From Dallia pectoralis (taxonomy: Eukaryota; Chordata; Actinopteri; Esociformes; Umbridae), in the NCBI GenBank assembly GCA_029465975.1, contig CM055747.1, positions 12,163,324 to 12,227,323 on the forward strand: a DNA stretch of 64,000 nt, written 5' to 3'. Position numbers and translations under genes: made by a program. Positions 46,698-56,312 of the stretch are shown piece by piece. Within the stretch, counting starts at the first letter, position 1; every line of letters begins with the position of its first letter. The notes below the pieces were generated by a model, which had not been told where the DNA came from, ran no database searches, and saw nothing but the letters and a program-made list of their open reading frames with translations.

Positions 46698-49600
46698 TCA
46701 CTGTGACTCCGCGTCCTTCTTTTTCTTTTTCTTCTTCTTGGCACTCTCACCAACCTGGACACAAGAGTTTTAAGTAATGTTAGAAGACATCAATTATAAC
46801 AAAACTAAGATGTCCCGCTGCTGTGTAGATGCACGTACATCACTACATTGTGCAAGGCACAAAGGAAACCACCACCCCACAACAGTAACAGTCAAAAACC
46901 CACCTCTCCCTCGGTCTCCACTACTGCCGGTTCCTCTGCTGGCTCCTCGGCATCTAGTTTCTGCTTTTTATCTTTCTTCTTTTTCTTCTTCTCTTTCTTA
47001 ATTTCTTCTGCTGAAGTCGAAGGTGCCGGAGTCGTGGCTGCATCACCTTCACTGTCGCTGGCTTCGCGCTTCCTCTGAAAGACAAGCGTACAGTTCATGA
47101 GTTTAAATGAGTGCGGAACCAATTGGCGTTTCCTGTATGAATACCAATCCATGTAAACGACAAAAACACAAAGGGTAAACTGTCTCACCTTTGCTTCACC
47201 ATTTCCTTCAGACTTGGGCTTGGACACACTGGAGAAAAATACAGATATTATTACATAAAACAGATCACCTAGGGTCTGTGTGGATTTTAAGACAAAACCC
47301 ATCTGCAGGTTATTATGAAACTCTTCACATGAGATCTCCACGACACGTTAGTCCATCAGACGAGCCTCACCTGTAGTCTACGTAACCTTCCTTCCAGTCT
47401 GAAGGAGTGCTGCCGTTTGGTTTGCCATGTTTGTCCAGCATGCCTTTCTGGATCATCGTTTTCTTCATGCTGGCCTGTAAATAACAACAAACTAGTCACT
47501 GTAACAGCAGGTTCATGTATGCAGTATAATCTCCTAACACCTAGTGGCTGTCACAGTATGTGTTACCTTAGGCCCCAGACCCCACTTGCGAGGGTAGGTA
47601 TCACGTTCCATAATGACCCTCTTGATCTTGGCCACCACTCCATGGTCACACGTGGAAATCACTGCAGTTGTCATCAGGGCAGTAGCTGAAAAATGACAAC
47701 AAAATAAGTAAATACAAGAAAAACTGGTGCCGTGCAAGCAGTAGATTAGGAAAGCCATCAGTTTAGGGTGATAGATAATATGTCATCTCTGCACATAGTG
47801 CTAATGTTGTCTATGAGATCATCATGTGGCCTTTCACATTACGTTCACAAACAGTGCATAGTAATCACTCACCAATACAAATGGCCTCGCCTTTGGTGGT
47901 TATAACCACAATATCCTGGTTGACCTCAATGTCATCCTCATATCGCAGGACACCCGGCAACATGATCTTTGCCCCGTAGCAAATTGCATTTACCTGCGGA
48001 GGACAATGAACATGCGATTCACTCTCGAGTACAGCTATGATGTGACGTTGTGAACAGCAAAGCAAGAGAACTCACTGCACTGTCTTTCATGACCAGACGT
48101 TTGTGGGACACCAGGAGCTTCTCCAGGGGGTAGATGACTCTGCGCAGGTACGTCTCATCTTTATTGTGGTCATATTGCCACTGGGCATCCATCACGTCAT
48201 GCATGGTCACCAGGTTGTCCTACACAGACAACCAACATTTAATTAATTCAGAATCATCGACAATCAATTAAAAAAAACTATTTTGTTAATGTGTCGGATA
48301 GAGTGGAACAAAGTGGCTATAATATCCACCTTCTAATCCAAGCCATTCTATGCTGTTCAATGTGCCAAAGAGTAATTACCAGGACTGGGGAGAAGCCCAG
48401 AACTGAACTCAACACTTTGGAATGAAGACTATCAAAACACAGACAAACTCACCCTCTCTCCCAAAACCCCAGAGCGAACCCTCCTCAGCTCCTGCATCTG
48501 TCCGCCAACACCCAACAGGAGACCAAGGTGGACACACAGGGTTCGGATGTAGGTACCAGCCTCACAGCTCACCCAGAAAATACCTGCCACAAACCCATAT
48601 GAATTAGCACCAACTACTTCTGGTTTATGATTGGATACAATTACTCAGCAAGAGCAATACATTTGAGATTCATTTGAGCAAGTCATTCACTGAAAGCCAA
48701 CACATGGGTGAAGGTAAACAGGACAAACACAGGACACATTGGTACAAAACAGCTGGGCTGCAGACTTATTAGAATAATTTAGAAAGAAATGTTTTATAAA
48801 GCCATCAGTCAAGGGTGATAGATAATATGTCATCTTTGCACAAAGTGCTAATGTTGTCTATGAGATCATCATGTGGCTTTATCAAAAACATTCAATTCCC
48901 TGGTAAACGGAAATTAGTATTAACATCAAAGTCAACGAAGAGACAATATTTTCGTTAGTCGTGAAGACCTGCATTGGATAACTTACCCAGTCTCCTCTCC
49001 GGGTCATACTCAATAAGTTTACTTTCATATATGGTTCTCACTCTCAACTGGCGCTTAACAGCTGCAATGAGAGGTGGTCGCTGGAACAACGCTCCAGTGA
49101 GAGTCTCGAGACCCTAAATGAGAGGGTTGTTAGCCACGTCACAGCACCAGTCACAACCCATACAGTCTCTAGCATGTGATCAGTTGTGTTAAAACGTCCT
49201 TGTTATTGCAGGGTCCTTCATTCCCACCCCGTCTCCAACAAGCTACCCCAGTAAAACACTGAGACGACAGACTGGAGCCGGGCGACACTCACGGCTAAAA
49301 CAGACATGAGCACCGTAAGGAAAGCAGGACCCCAGCAAACACTCAGAGAATGGATAAACACTTTCATCATCTCACGACCACAAGATATGACTTAAAAACA
49401 ATAACAGACCATCCAAATAATATATATATATAACATAATTAGATTAACATTACACTATGACACACTAGAGAACTTACCCTAGCAAGCGTATGCTCATTCT
49501 CAATAGCATTGTGCAGCCGAACAATTCCCACATACTCTTTGCCTGAAACAGACGGCAAGAGTAGTAAGGAGGGGCCGATGTTAATCTGTTTACGTCACCA

Positions 49601-51670
49601 TGAGGCCGTAAACGTAGCAGGAGAAGCCGGGGCATTCGGGGGGGACTCACCTGCACTTTGCTGGGACTTGACTAGGCGTGTAGCCCGGTCCACACACACG
49701 ATGAGGCAGCCTGTCACCTTGGGATCCAAAGTGCCGCTGTGCCCCGTCTTCTCCACCCGTAAGATACGACGAATCCAGGCCACCACCTCATGAGAGGAGG
49801 GATTGGCTGGTTTGTCCAAGTTGATGAAGCCTGACCTGTACGTCACAGATTGAATGCCCGGAAAGGACTTAAAATTGGACAAGACTACGTGGTATTCTGA
49901 AAGTCACTCAAAGTATCCACAAACCATCAGACAAGGGTGATAGATAAGAAGTCATCTTAGCACATCGTGCTCATGCAATCTATACGTTTTAATCATGTGG
50001 CTTTAAGAAAACAAAGTACACAGGGCAAAACAGTTAGTGGCTACATTACCTAACATAATCCTGGATGTTTCTCTTCAAAGGGTTTGAACCATTCGGTAAA
50101 GGTGTGTAGTGAGCTGTCCGTATATTGAGTTTGGCAAAATTCTGCAAGACAACACGTCAAAAATGGGGAACATAAGAATAAGAACCTATCCAGTAACCAG
50201 ATCAAGTGTTTGGACAGTATCTGCATGTAATCAGGAGTTTGAGATCATCCAAGTTGTGACCGGGCCTGGGACTATGTACCAGCACACATGGCCCCAACGC
50301 AGTTACCCCAGTAGAACACTAGGGCACCAGCATGGAGCCAAGCAACTAAACCCAACACGTCCAGAACAGACATGGTGGGCTACACGACCCAGGCCCAGCA
50401 GCACTCAGAGAATGGATAAACAAGTTCATCATTTACATACGCAGCATCCCACTCGCGGACAGAAAACCCAGAACAGTAGGAGCAACCAACTCACTTTCAG
50501 CAGCAGAGGCCACTGCGAAGTATCCAGACCGGGAACTTTTGTCTCTGGTTTGATGAGGAAATCTTCACTCTCCTGAATATCCTGTGATAACAAATTAGAT
50601 TTTGAACAAACGTTAATAACATATTTACGATTTTAATTGTTAAAAAAAACTGAAGTGGTGCGGTCATTAAGCACTTACGCCAACTTCATCATCAGGAACT
50701 ATCCTTTCCTTCTTTTTCTTCTGCTTCTTAGCAGAGCTCACTTAATAGGAAGAAGAAATGCAAGGGTTTGGATAATCTTACCCGCATAAGTAATATATCG
50801 CCATAATCCACTGCGTGCATAACGCTCAGCACAATTAGTGTTTATTATAAGGAATAAGACACTTCCTGGCCAAATAATAAACCATTTATCCAATCACGAA
50901 TGCGCAGAAACAAGGCGCACCCACGTGGCCGACACGGTCACCACGAGGTGGTTACAGAGCTGCACAAACAGCACACATTTCCCTTAACTTCACCTTAAGT
51001 TAGTTGTTAGAAAACACGTGTCGAACAACAACCGTACACAGGTAGGCTATAACGGTTAAAAAAGTAATATAATCAGTAACGTCAATAAGCAACTCCAGGT
51101 CTGTGTGACTAGCTAGCCTAGCAGCTAACTAGCTTAGTAAAAGCAGACAACTTAAAATATTGTTTAGTTTGAAATGGAGCACCACTCACACCGAAGTGAT
51201 TCCGAATAAATAATTAACCTAAACCATATTTTATTTTCCTTTACTACTAGTTACATCAAACATTTACACAGTTTGTTAACCATGTTGACTAGAGCATGTT
51301 AGTGGGATTTCGGAGCAGAAGGTAAATGCATTTAATAAAGTTTACCACGATTGTAAATATTAGCAACATTTAAAATAAACGAGTAAAATAAGCGTACATA
51401 GTTTAGTCTGTCTGTAAACGACATACGGGCCTACAACAAGCTGCAAGGCTACTGTGAACGTGGCCGACTGCCCATGCCACCATGTTGGGTGCACTGCATC
51501 TAACAGGTCACTAACATCTTAAATAGTTTTGATTAAAGAACGTAGCTACCAAGTTAATACATACATTTCATTGCACCGTGATTTAATCAATCGACTTAAA
51601 ATGACACAATGCATATTGGCTGTTGAAAAACGCATGCATGCAAAGACCACTTACTTTCTACGTCCGCCAT
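46698..51670 (-). CDS. dkc1: Dyskerin, H/ACA snoRNP pseudouridine synthase
   Basis: I assembled fifteen coding exons on the minus strand: 51670-51655, 50740-50679, 50581-50495, 50141-50050, 49835-49651, 49542-49478, 49113-48987, 48583-48453, 48219-48076, 47993-47873, 47685-47567, 47474-47371, 47228-47189, 47074-46904 and 46754-46698. They total 506 residues (human 514), with all phases consistent. The N-terminal lysine tract (AKKQKKKKER) is followed by the dyskerin-like region. Next is the TruB catalytic domain with GHSGTLDPKVTGCL, where Asp123 is the nucleophile, and KRQLRVRTIYESK. Then come the PUA domain (from about 304, VNAICYGAKIMLPGVLRYED) and a C-terminal KE-rich nuclear/nucleolar signal. 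The enzyme converts uridine to pseudouridine in rRNA and snRNA and stabilises telomerase RNA. Exon 1 codes for only 16 nt. Five introns carry probable C/D snoRNAs. Confidence 0.96.
47751..47834 (-). ncRNA. C/D-box snoRNA candidate, DKC1 intron 10
   Basis: Read in the DKC1 sense direction it has a terminal stem AAAGGCCAC..TGGCTTT, C box ATGATGA (47825-47819) and D box CTGA (47761-47758). A C'-like AGATGACA lies inside and a short GCAC..GTGC hairpin precedes it. The stretch before box D contains TTATCTATCACCCT, conserved in the two sister copies. The 3' end is 65 nt upstream of the exon 11 acceptor, the usual spacing for intronic C/D snoRNAs. Family and target are not assigned. Confidence 0.78.
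48798..48880 (-). ncRNA. C/D-box snoRNA candidate, DKC1 intron 7
   Basis: This is a sister of the intron 10 RNA. It has a perfect terminal stem AAAGCCA/TGGCTTT, C box ATGATGA, internal C'-like AGATGACA, hairpin GCACTTTGTGC and D box CTGA preceded by TTATCTATCACCCTTGA. Only a few positions differ from the intron 10 copy, mostly in the loop and next to box D. Confidence 0.8.
49176..49375 (-). ncRNA. Long C/D-box snoRNA candidate (about 200 nt), DKC1 intron 6
   Basis: In the sense direction GTGAG precedes C box ATGATGA (49370-49364). A GTTTATCCATTCT guide-like stretch then runs directly into CTGA. A long structured middle follows, and box D CTGA (49183-49180) is followed by TCAC, which pairs with the leading GTGA. 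A paralogous block lies in intron 3. The length fits the small group of long C/D RNAs such as U3, U13 or SNORD17; I cannot assign it by eye. Confidence 0.62.
49921..50004 (-). ncRNA. C/D-box snoRNA candidate, diverged copy, DKC1 intron 4
   Basis: This is the third sister of the intron 7 and 10 RNAs. The terminal stem AAAGCCA/TGGTTT allows one G-U pair. The C box is degenerate (ATGATTA), C' AGATGAC and D box CTGA are kept, and TTATCTATCACCCTT is conserved. The D' side guide has changed (AAAACGTATAGATTGC). It lies 85 nt upstream of the exon 5 acceptor. Confidence 0.65.
50225..50438 (-). ncRNA. Long C/D-box snoRNA candidate (214 nt), DKC1 intron 3
   Basis: The sense strand reads ATGTAA, C box ATGATGA, ACTTGTTTATCCATTCT and then CTGA. 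At the 3' end are GGATGATC and box D CTGA, directly followed by TTACAT. The ATGTAA/TTACAT terminal stem is perfect and abuts both boxes. It shares the TTTATCCATTCTCTGAGTG block and several internal segments with the intron 6 RNA. Confidence 0.68.
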
Positions 51671-51720
51671 CTCCTATGTTCTACAGAGGACTACACGTGT
51701 GTTCTCAATGCGCATGCGTG
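51671..51720 (-). promoter_or_regulatory. DKC1 core promoter region with E-box and NRF1 site
   Basis: A canonical E-box CACGTG lies at 51694-51699 and a near-palindromic NRF1 motif TGCGCATGCG at 51709-51718, within 50 bp upstream of the ATG. Two more CACGTG boxes occur in intron 1 (50922-50927 and 51015-51020). DKC1 is a known MYC target through E-boxes in mammals, so regulation by MYC and NRF1 is inferred. No TATA box is seen. Confidence 0.6.
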
Positions 51721-52720
51721 ACAATAAAAAGCCGTACCTCCTTTTAAAATCACGCGATAGTTCACAACAGAGCTAATAAACCATGTCCGGATATCCGGTA
51801 TTGTAACTATGAACCAAATATTTTTTTTATTGAACATTTTTTAATGAACATCATGACAAACATATCTTGTAAAATATATACATAACTTCACTTAGGAACA
51901 TTTTGAAAAAATAAATAAAGAATGGGATTACTATGAACCAAAGATGCGTGAGGGAGGGCTATATCACTTACAGTCAATGTACAGCGGTGGAGAGAATGGA
52001 AGGACAGCTGTAAAAGCAAGAACTGGAAAATGAGTAGGAAGCACAGTTTTAATAATGTCAGAGCACAGTGCAGATTTGGCCAAAACAAACATTTCATATC
52101 GAGCCAGTACTACACACAACATAAACCGTCATATGTGGACAGGCCTGCTAGTGATGTGGAGCGAGCACCTCCACCTGTGGGGATGGATCCACTCAGTCAA
52201 GAAGGCCTACTCCGTGACCCACATCTACGGAGTTTACTATGTACTAGTTTATGTCTTTAGCAAAACAATGCAAGAATAATAATTCAAATTATTCTAACAC
52301 CAATTATAGTAAAACTATTAAAACTATAAAAAAATATACAAAAGACAAGACAAAAACACTGTTTTCTGTGCCAAACCAAACATGCACACAAGACAAGTGG
52401 CAGATTGCGCATCACTGACTGAGATGTGTGGTAGGTAATAAAAATATGTCACGTCTGGTTTAATTGAGTATAGTAATGTGCCCGTGTCAATTAGGCTGGA
52501 GAGCTTATGGTTACATGACATGGGGTAGTAGACAAATGTTACGGTTACATTTTTCAAAAAAGTTTTCAAAAGCGTTGAAATGACATTACTACACATTTTA
52601 TGTGGCTATGGGTTGAAAGAATAAGTTAGTAACTAGAAAGGATGCAAACGAGTAGGGCAGAAGTAGTATGTGATAAGTAAGTTCAAGTCTGAACGCCATA
52701 GAGAGCGCTTCCAACCTATG
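51721..52720. other. Intergenic, no gene recognised
   Basis: AT-rich DNA upstream of DKC1 with no recognisable divergent gene. Confidence 0.4.
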
Positions 52721-52728
52721 CTGTATTT

Positions 52729-52985
52729 CAGGGGTGGGCAGAATCCGGCCTTCGAGGCAATAAGGAATTTAAACAGTTTTGAGGGAATGTACAAAATAAC
52801 TTGCCATTCCAATTGTTATGAATCTGAATTAAAAGTACTTAGATATAATCATTGAACTAAAGTGTAAATGTCTTTTCTGGCCCACAAATAATTAACAAAT
52901 TAACAAATTAGTTAACAAATGTGGCCCTTCATTTAATTTCTAAGTTCTAATGTAGCCCCTGAGCTGAAATGTTTGCCCTCCCCTG
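52729..52985. mobile_element. hAT-type MITE, 257 bp, with 8-bp target duplication
   Basis: The termini are CAGGGGTGGGCA and (T)TGCCCTCCCCTG, inverted with one mismatch. The flanks carry a perfect 8-bp duplication CTGTATTT (52721-52728 and 52986-52993). The length, TIR and 8-bp duplication define a non-autonomous hAT element. The internal CCGGCCTTCGAGG and TGTAGCCCCTGAGC segments are subterminal repeats of the same family. Confidence 0.88.
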
Positions 52986-53699
52986 CTGTATTTTCATATT
53001 TCCAACAGAAATAAAATGTATTGCACCAGAGTGAGTTACATGCTATTTTTGGCCTTTTAAAACTAGGTTCAACAATAGTTACCAATCATCCAGGACACTA
53101 TTCCAGTTGATCACATGTTTCCACTGTGAATTATTGTTTGCCTATCGTTGTGTAGAGGCTTGTTATTTTTATTAATATATTCTACGTTTTTTGCAAATTG
53201 TTTTTTTCTTCGATCTGCATTGTGCTCACTCCACCTCACACGTTACATTATGCTTCAAAAATGTCTATGTTTGTAACAGTGACATTTGATTACTCGTCTT
53301 TCCTCTAAGACATATTCAACAATGTTGAACTAAACATCTTATGAAACATACTATTTAGAGAAGAAGCAGTCAGCTGGTATTCTGTCTATAATAAAGTGGC
53401 CAGCAGCGCCACTGGCTCTCAAACATATAGAGCTGTTGTAGGAGCAGCTTCATCGTATAGGAACATGAAAAGCACCTATCAAGCCAATCCAACTTGTGGG
53501 AGGTGCTCAAGGAATCTTTGGGTGAAATCTCTTCAGATTACCTCAACAAATGTACAATTCTAATGCTAATGGCCTGCAAGATTGAAATTGTTGCAAATAG
53601 AGTGGAATGGAAAGTTTAAAGGAAACAATGGTTATTTTTAATTAAAAAGAATTATTTCTAACAATATCAATGACTATACTATTTGCTGTATTTCCAACT

Positions 53700-53770
53700 C
53701 ATAGTATGTTTTCATAGAAAACAAGGACAATTTTTAAGTGACCTGGACTTTTGAAGGACAGTGTAATTTC
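53700..53770 (+). mobile_element. Tc1/mariner terminal fragment
   Basis: AAAACAAGGACAATTTTTAA, GTGACCTGGACTTTTGAAGG and then ACAGTGTA match the right terminus of the dispersed fish Tc1 family whose end normally reads CAAACTTTTGAACGGTAGTG. Only the terminus survives here. Confidence 0.6.
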
Positions 53771-54014
53771 CCCCACAACCCAATCCACCTGCATAGATTT
53801 ACTAACAGGAGCCAAATTGTTGCCTGCCAAATAAAAACCTATTTGTTCATTCCTCCAGAAATAAGCTATTGAGGACTTTATTTACTTTTTTTACAGTAAT
53901 TTCTTTTTTTTTGTTCTGCTTTGTTAAACCATTTAACATTTCCGTTACAGATAACACAATGTGTTCAACCCTGGCCCTGCTATGTACATATGTTAAATTA
54001 AAATGAGATTATTA

Positions 54015-54640
54015 CAGATTAAGTGTCTGTGTTCTTTTGCCAATCTTTTTTTTATAGCTTTCTTTATTGGACAGTCTGAGATATGGCTTTTTCTTTGCAA
54101 CTCTGCCAAGATGACCAACATCCCGGAGTCGCCAAGTGAGGTGTCTGTTTCTCAGACTAGACACTTTAATGTATTTGTCTCTTGCCCAGTTGTGCACCAG
54201 GGACTTCTCTTTCTATTCTAATAAGAGCCAGTTTACACTGCTTTATAAAGGGAGTTGTACACAGTGTGGTACGAGATCTATGGCAATTTCTTGCATGGAA
54301 TAGCATTAATTTCTGACACGTTTCAAAATAACGTTTTTGGTCTCTGGCCATTTTAAGCTTCTAATCAAACCCACAACTGTTGACGCTTCCGATGCTTAAT
54401 TAGCCCAAAGGCCAATTTCATTTCTTCTTCAATCAACACAGCAGTTTTCAGCTGTGATAACATAATTGTAATATGGTTTTCTGAAGATCAAAACTTGGAT
54501 TAGCAAACACAATGTGCCATTGGAACACATTCTGAAAACATATGTAGATAGCACATAAAAAACGACTGTTTCCGGAATATCTACGCTGGCATACAGAGGG
54601 CCATTTCCAGACGTGTGTTCTAATGGATCTGCCAGGATCT
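54015..54640 (-). mobile_element. Tc1/mariner relic with transposase N-terminal part
   Basis: On the minus strand this carries the left arm (degenerate GGCCCTCTGTATGCC, TTGGATTAGC) and then a decayed transposase start (MARDQKRYFETCQ). Reading on towards 54015 come segments matching the HTH region and the linker, plus the NIRLSIGQCK-like block common in this family. Many frameshifts are present. It lies in reverse orientation to the fragments at 19255 and 24500. Confidence 0.7.
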
Positions 54641-54649
54641 GAGGGGACA

Positions 54650-55410
54650 GATTTTCATTCATCAGCCCCCCAGAAGGGGAGCCTCCTTGGAGGCCGTGCT
54701 GCCTCTTTGACTATGTTAACAGTGTTGAGGGACCAGCCGAGGTTTTCATAGTTGTGGTGTCCCAGGAACGTAAAGTTGGATACACATTCTACCCCAGATC
54801 TATTGATGTGCCTGCATGTGTGTGTGCTGATTTTAAAGATCCATGGTCTTCTCAGTGTTGGTGTTGAAAGCCAGGTTGTTGTCAGCTCACTATGCAGCCA
54901 GTAGTTTGTCCTTCGCCTCGCAGGCTGACTCATTGTTGCTCATCGTGCCTACCATCAAGGTATTATCTCCTGACTTATGGTGTTAGAATCATGCACAGTT
55001 ACACAGTCGTGAGTGAAGAGGGAGTAAAGAAGAGGGCTCATAACACAGCCTTGTGCAAGGCCGGCACTCTGGGTGAGGATGAAGGAAGTCTGGTTGTCTG
55101 GAAGTCTAATGACCAGTTACAGGAGAGGATGATCGCTAATTTAAAATTCCAGCTTGAAAGGGGATGATTGTGATGAGCTGAAATGGATTAACAGCATTCT
55201 CACATACATATAGTTACTGTCCAGATGGTCAGAGCAGTGTAATATTGTGGAGATCTTCTGTTGACCTATTCGAGCTGTTGGGTCCATTTTTGGTGGTAGG
55301 CAGTCTTTGAAGTCGGCCAAGACCAGCTTTCTGAAGCTCTTCATGATTGCAGTGAGTGCAACAGGGTGGTAGTCATTCACTACTGGCATAAATGTTGCTG
55401 ATTTACAGCA
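54650..55410 (-). mobile_element. LINE reverse-transcriptase relic
   Basis: Minus-strand translation at 55389-55300 gives the motif VNDYHPVALTAIMKSFRKLVL, the conserved DYRPVALT..MK block of RT domain 1-2 in fish LINEs. Further down, 54930-54655 gives ELTTTWLSTPTLRR, SNFTFLGHH and LGWSLNTVNIVKEAA, equal to the later N-T-x-K and F-x-F-L-G blocks. The catalytic centre region is decayed. The copy is a fossil; the clade (Rex1- or RTE-like) is uncertain. Confidence 0.65.
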
Positions 55411-55921
55411 AGTAGCGACAACTCCCTAATCTCTTGGCTGGTCGAAAATGTCAGTGAGAATAAATAGTGTAGGCACCGAAAAAAAGCAATTTTCCAGTTG
55501 CGCTTAATGGTTTAATGGAGATTATGACTTAAACAATTTCTGTATATCATCTTGGCATTACTAAATGAAAAGGCACACAATAGGTTCAGGATTTTTCTGT
55601 TGTGAAGTATTACTTTTAGTCATATTCAGGTAAAACAAAACCACATTCAGATTGCCTTTTCTATGAACAGTAAATCCAAAATGTCACAGCCTAAAACGAT
55701 TTGTTTTGATTAAGAATCAAATACACCCCAAATCTTTTTTTACCCCAATTTATTTAGTTGTTAATAAGGTAAGATGTCCAATAACATAATTTAATTATTG
55801 TAAGTGCTTAAGACACTGGAATGAATGTTTAGTACATAAAAACAACGCAAAATATCAACTTGCAGCTGCATAGAATATGATTGTTCTAGTGACAGAAGAA
55901 CTTTAAGTGCATAAAACATAT

Positions 55922-56095
55922 TTACTGATGAGACAAAACATTTTGACCACTCACAGGTGAAGCAAATAACACTGATAATATCTTAACATGGGCAGATTTC
56001 AGGATCTAGGTAGATTAGATGATAAGCGAACAATCAGTTCTCGTAGTGAACGTGTTAGATGCAGGATGTAAATGTGAGCCGTGTACCTGCACGTG
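55922..56095 (+). mobile_element. Tc1-type transposon left-end fragment
   Basis: TACTGATGAGACAAAACATT, then TTGACCACTCACAGGTGAAG and a TTAACATGGGCA segment, match the terminus found at 1856. It continues to about 56090 (AACGTGTTAGATGCAGGATG), where the similarity stops. Confidence 0.6.
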
Positions 56096-56312
56096 ACAAT
56101 ATTTTTTATTACAAATTTAATAAATGAATTTAATGCAGAATTTAACCCGAAAGGATAAATGTTTAAATCCCACATTTGTCAGGGTTAAAAATCTGTCCCC
56201 TTCAGCAAGACACTTAACCATATCTGCTCATGTACTTTACTCTGGATAAGAGCTTCTGCTGGATGACAAACACCTAAAAAGAATGTGACGCTCCAAAGGG
56301 GCTCTTCTTTAC

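Noticed and set aside
47751..48880. The repeated intron blocks read as H/ACA snoRNAs or plus-strand RNAs
   Set aside because: Sense-strand C and D boxes with abutting terminal stems fit much better. No paired H box and ACA layout was found on either strand.
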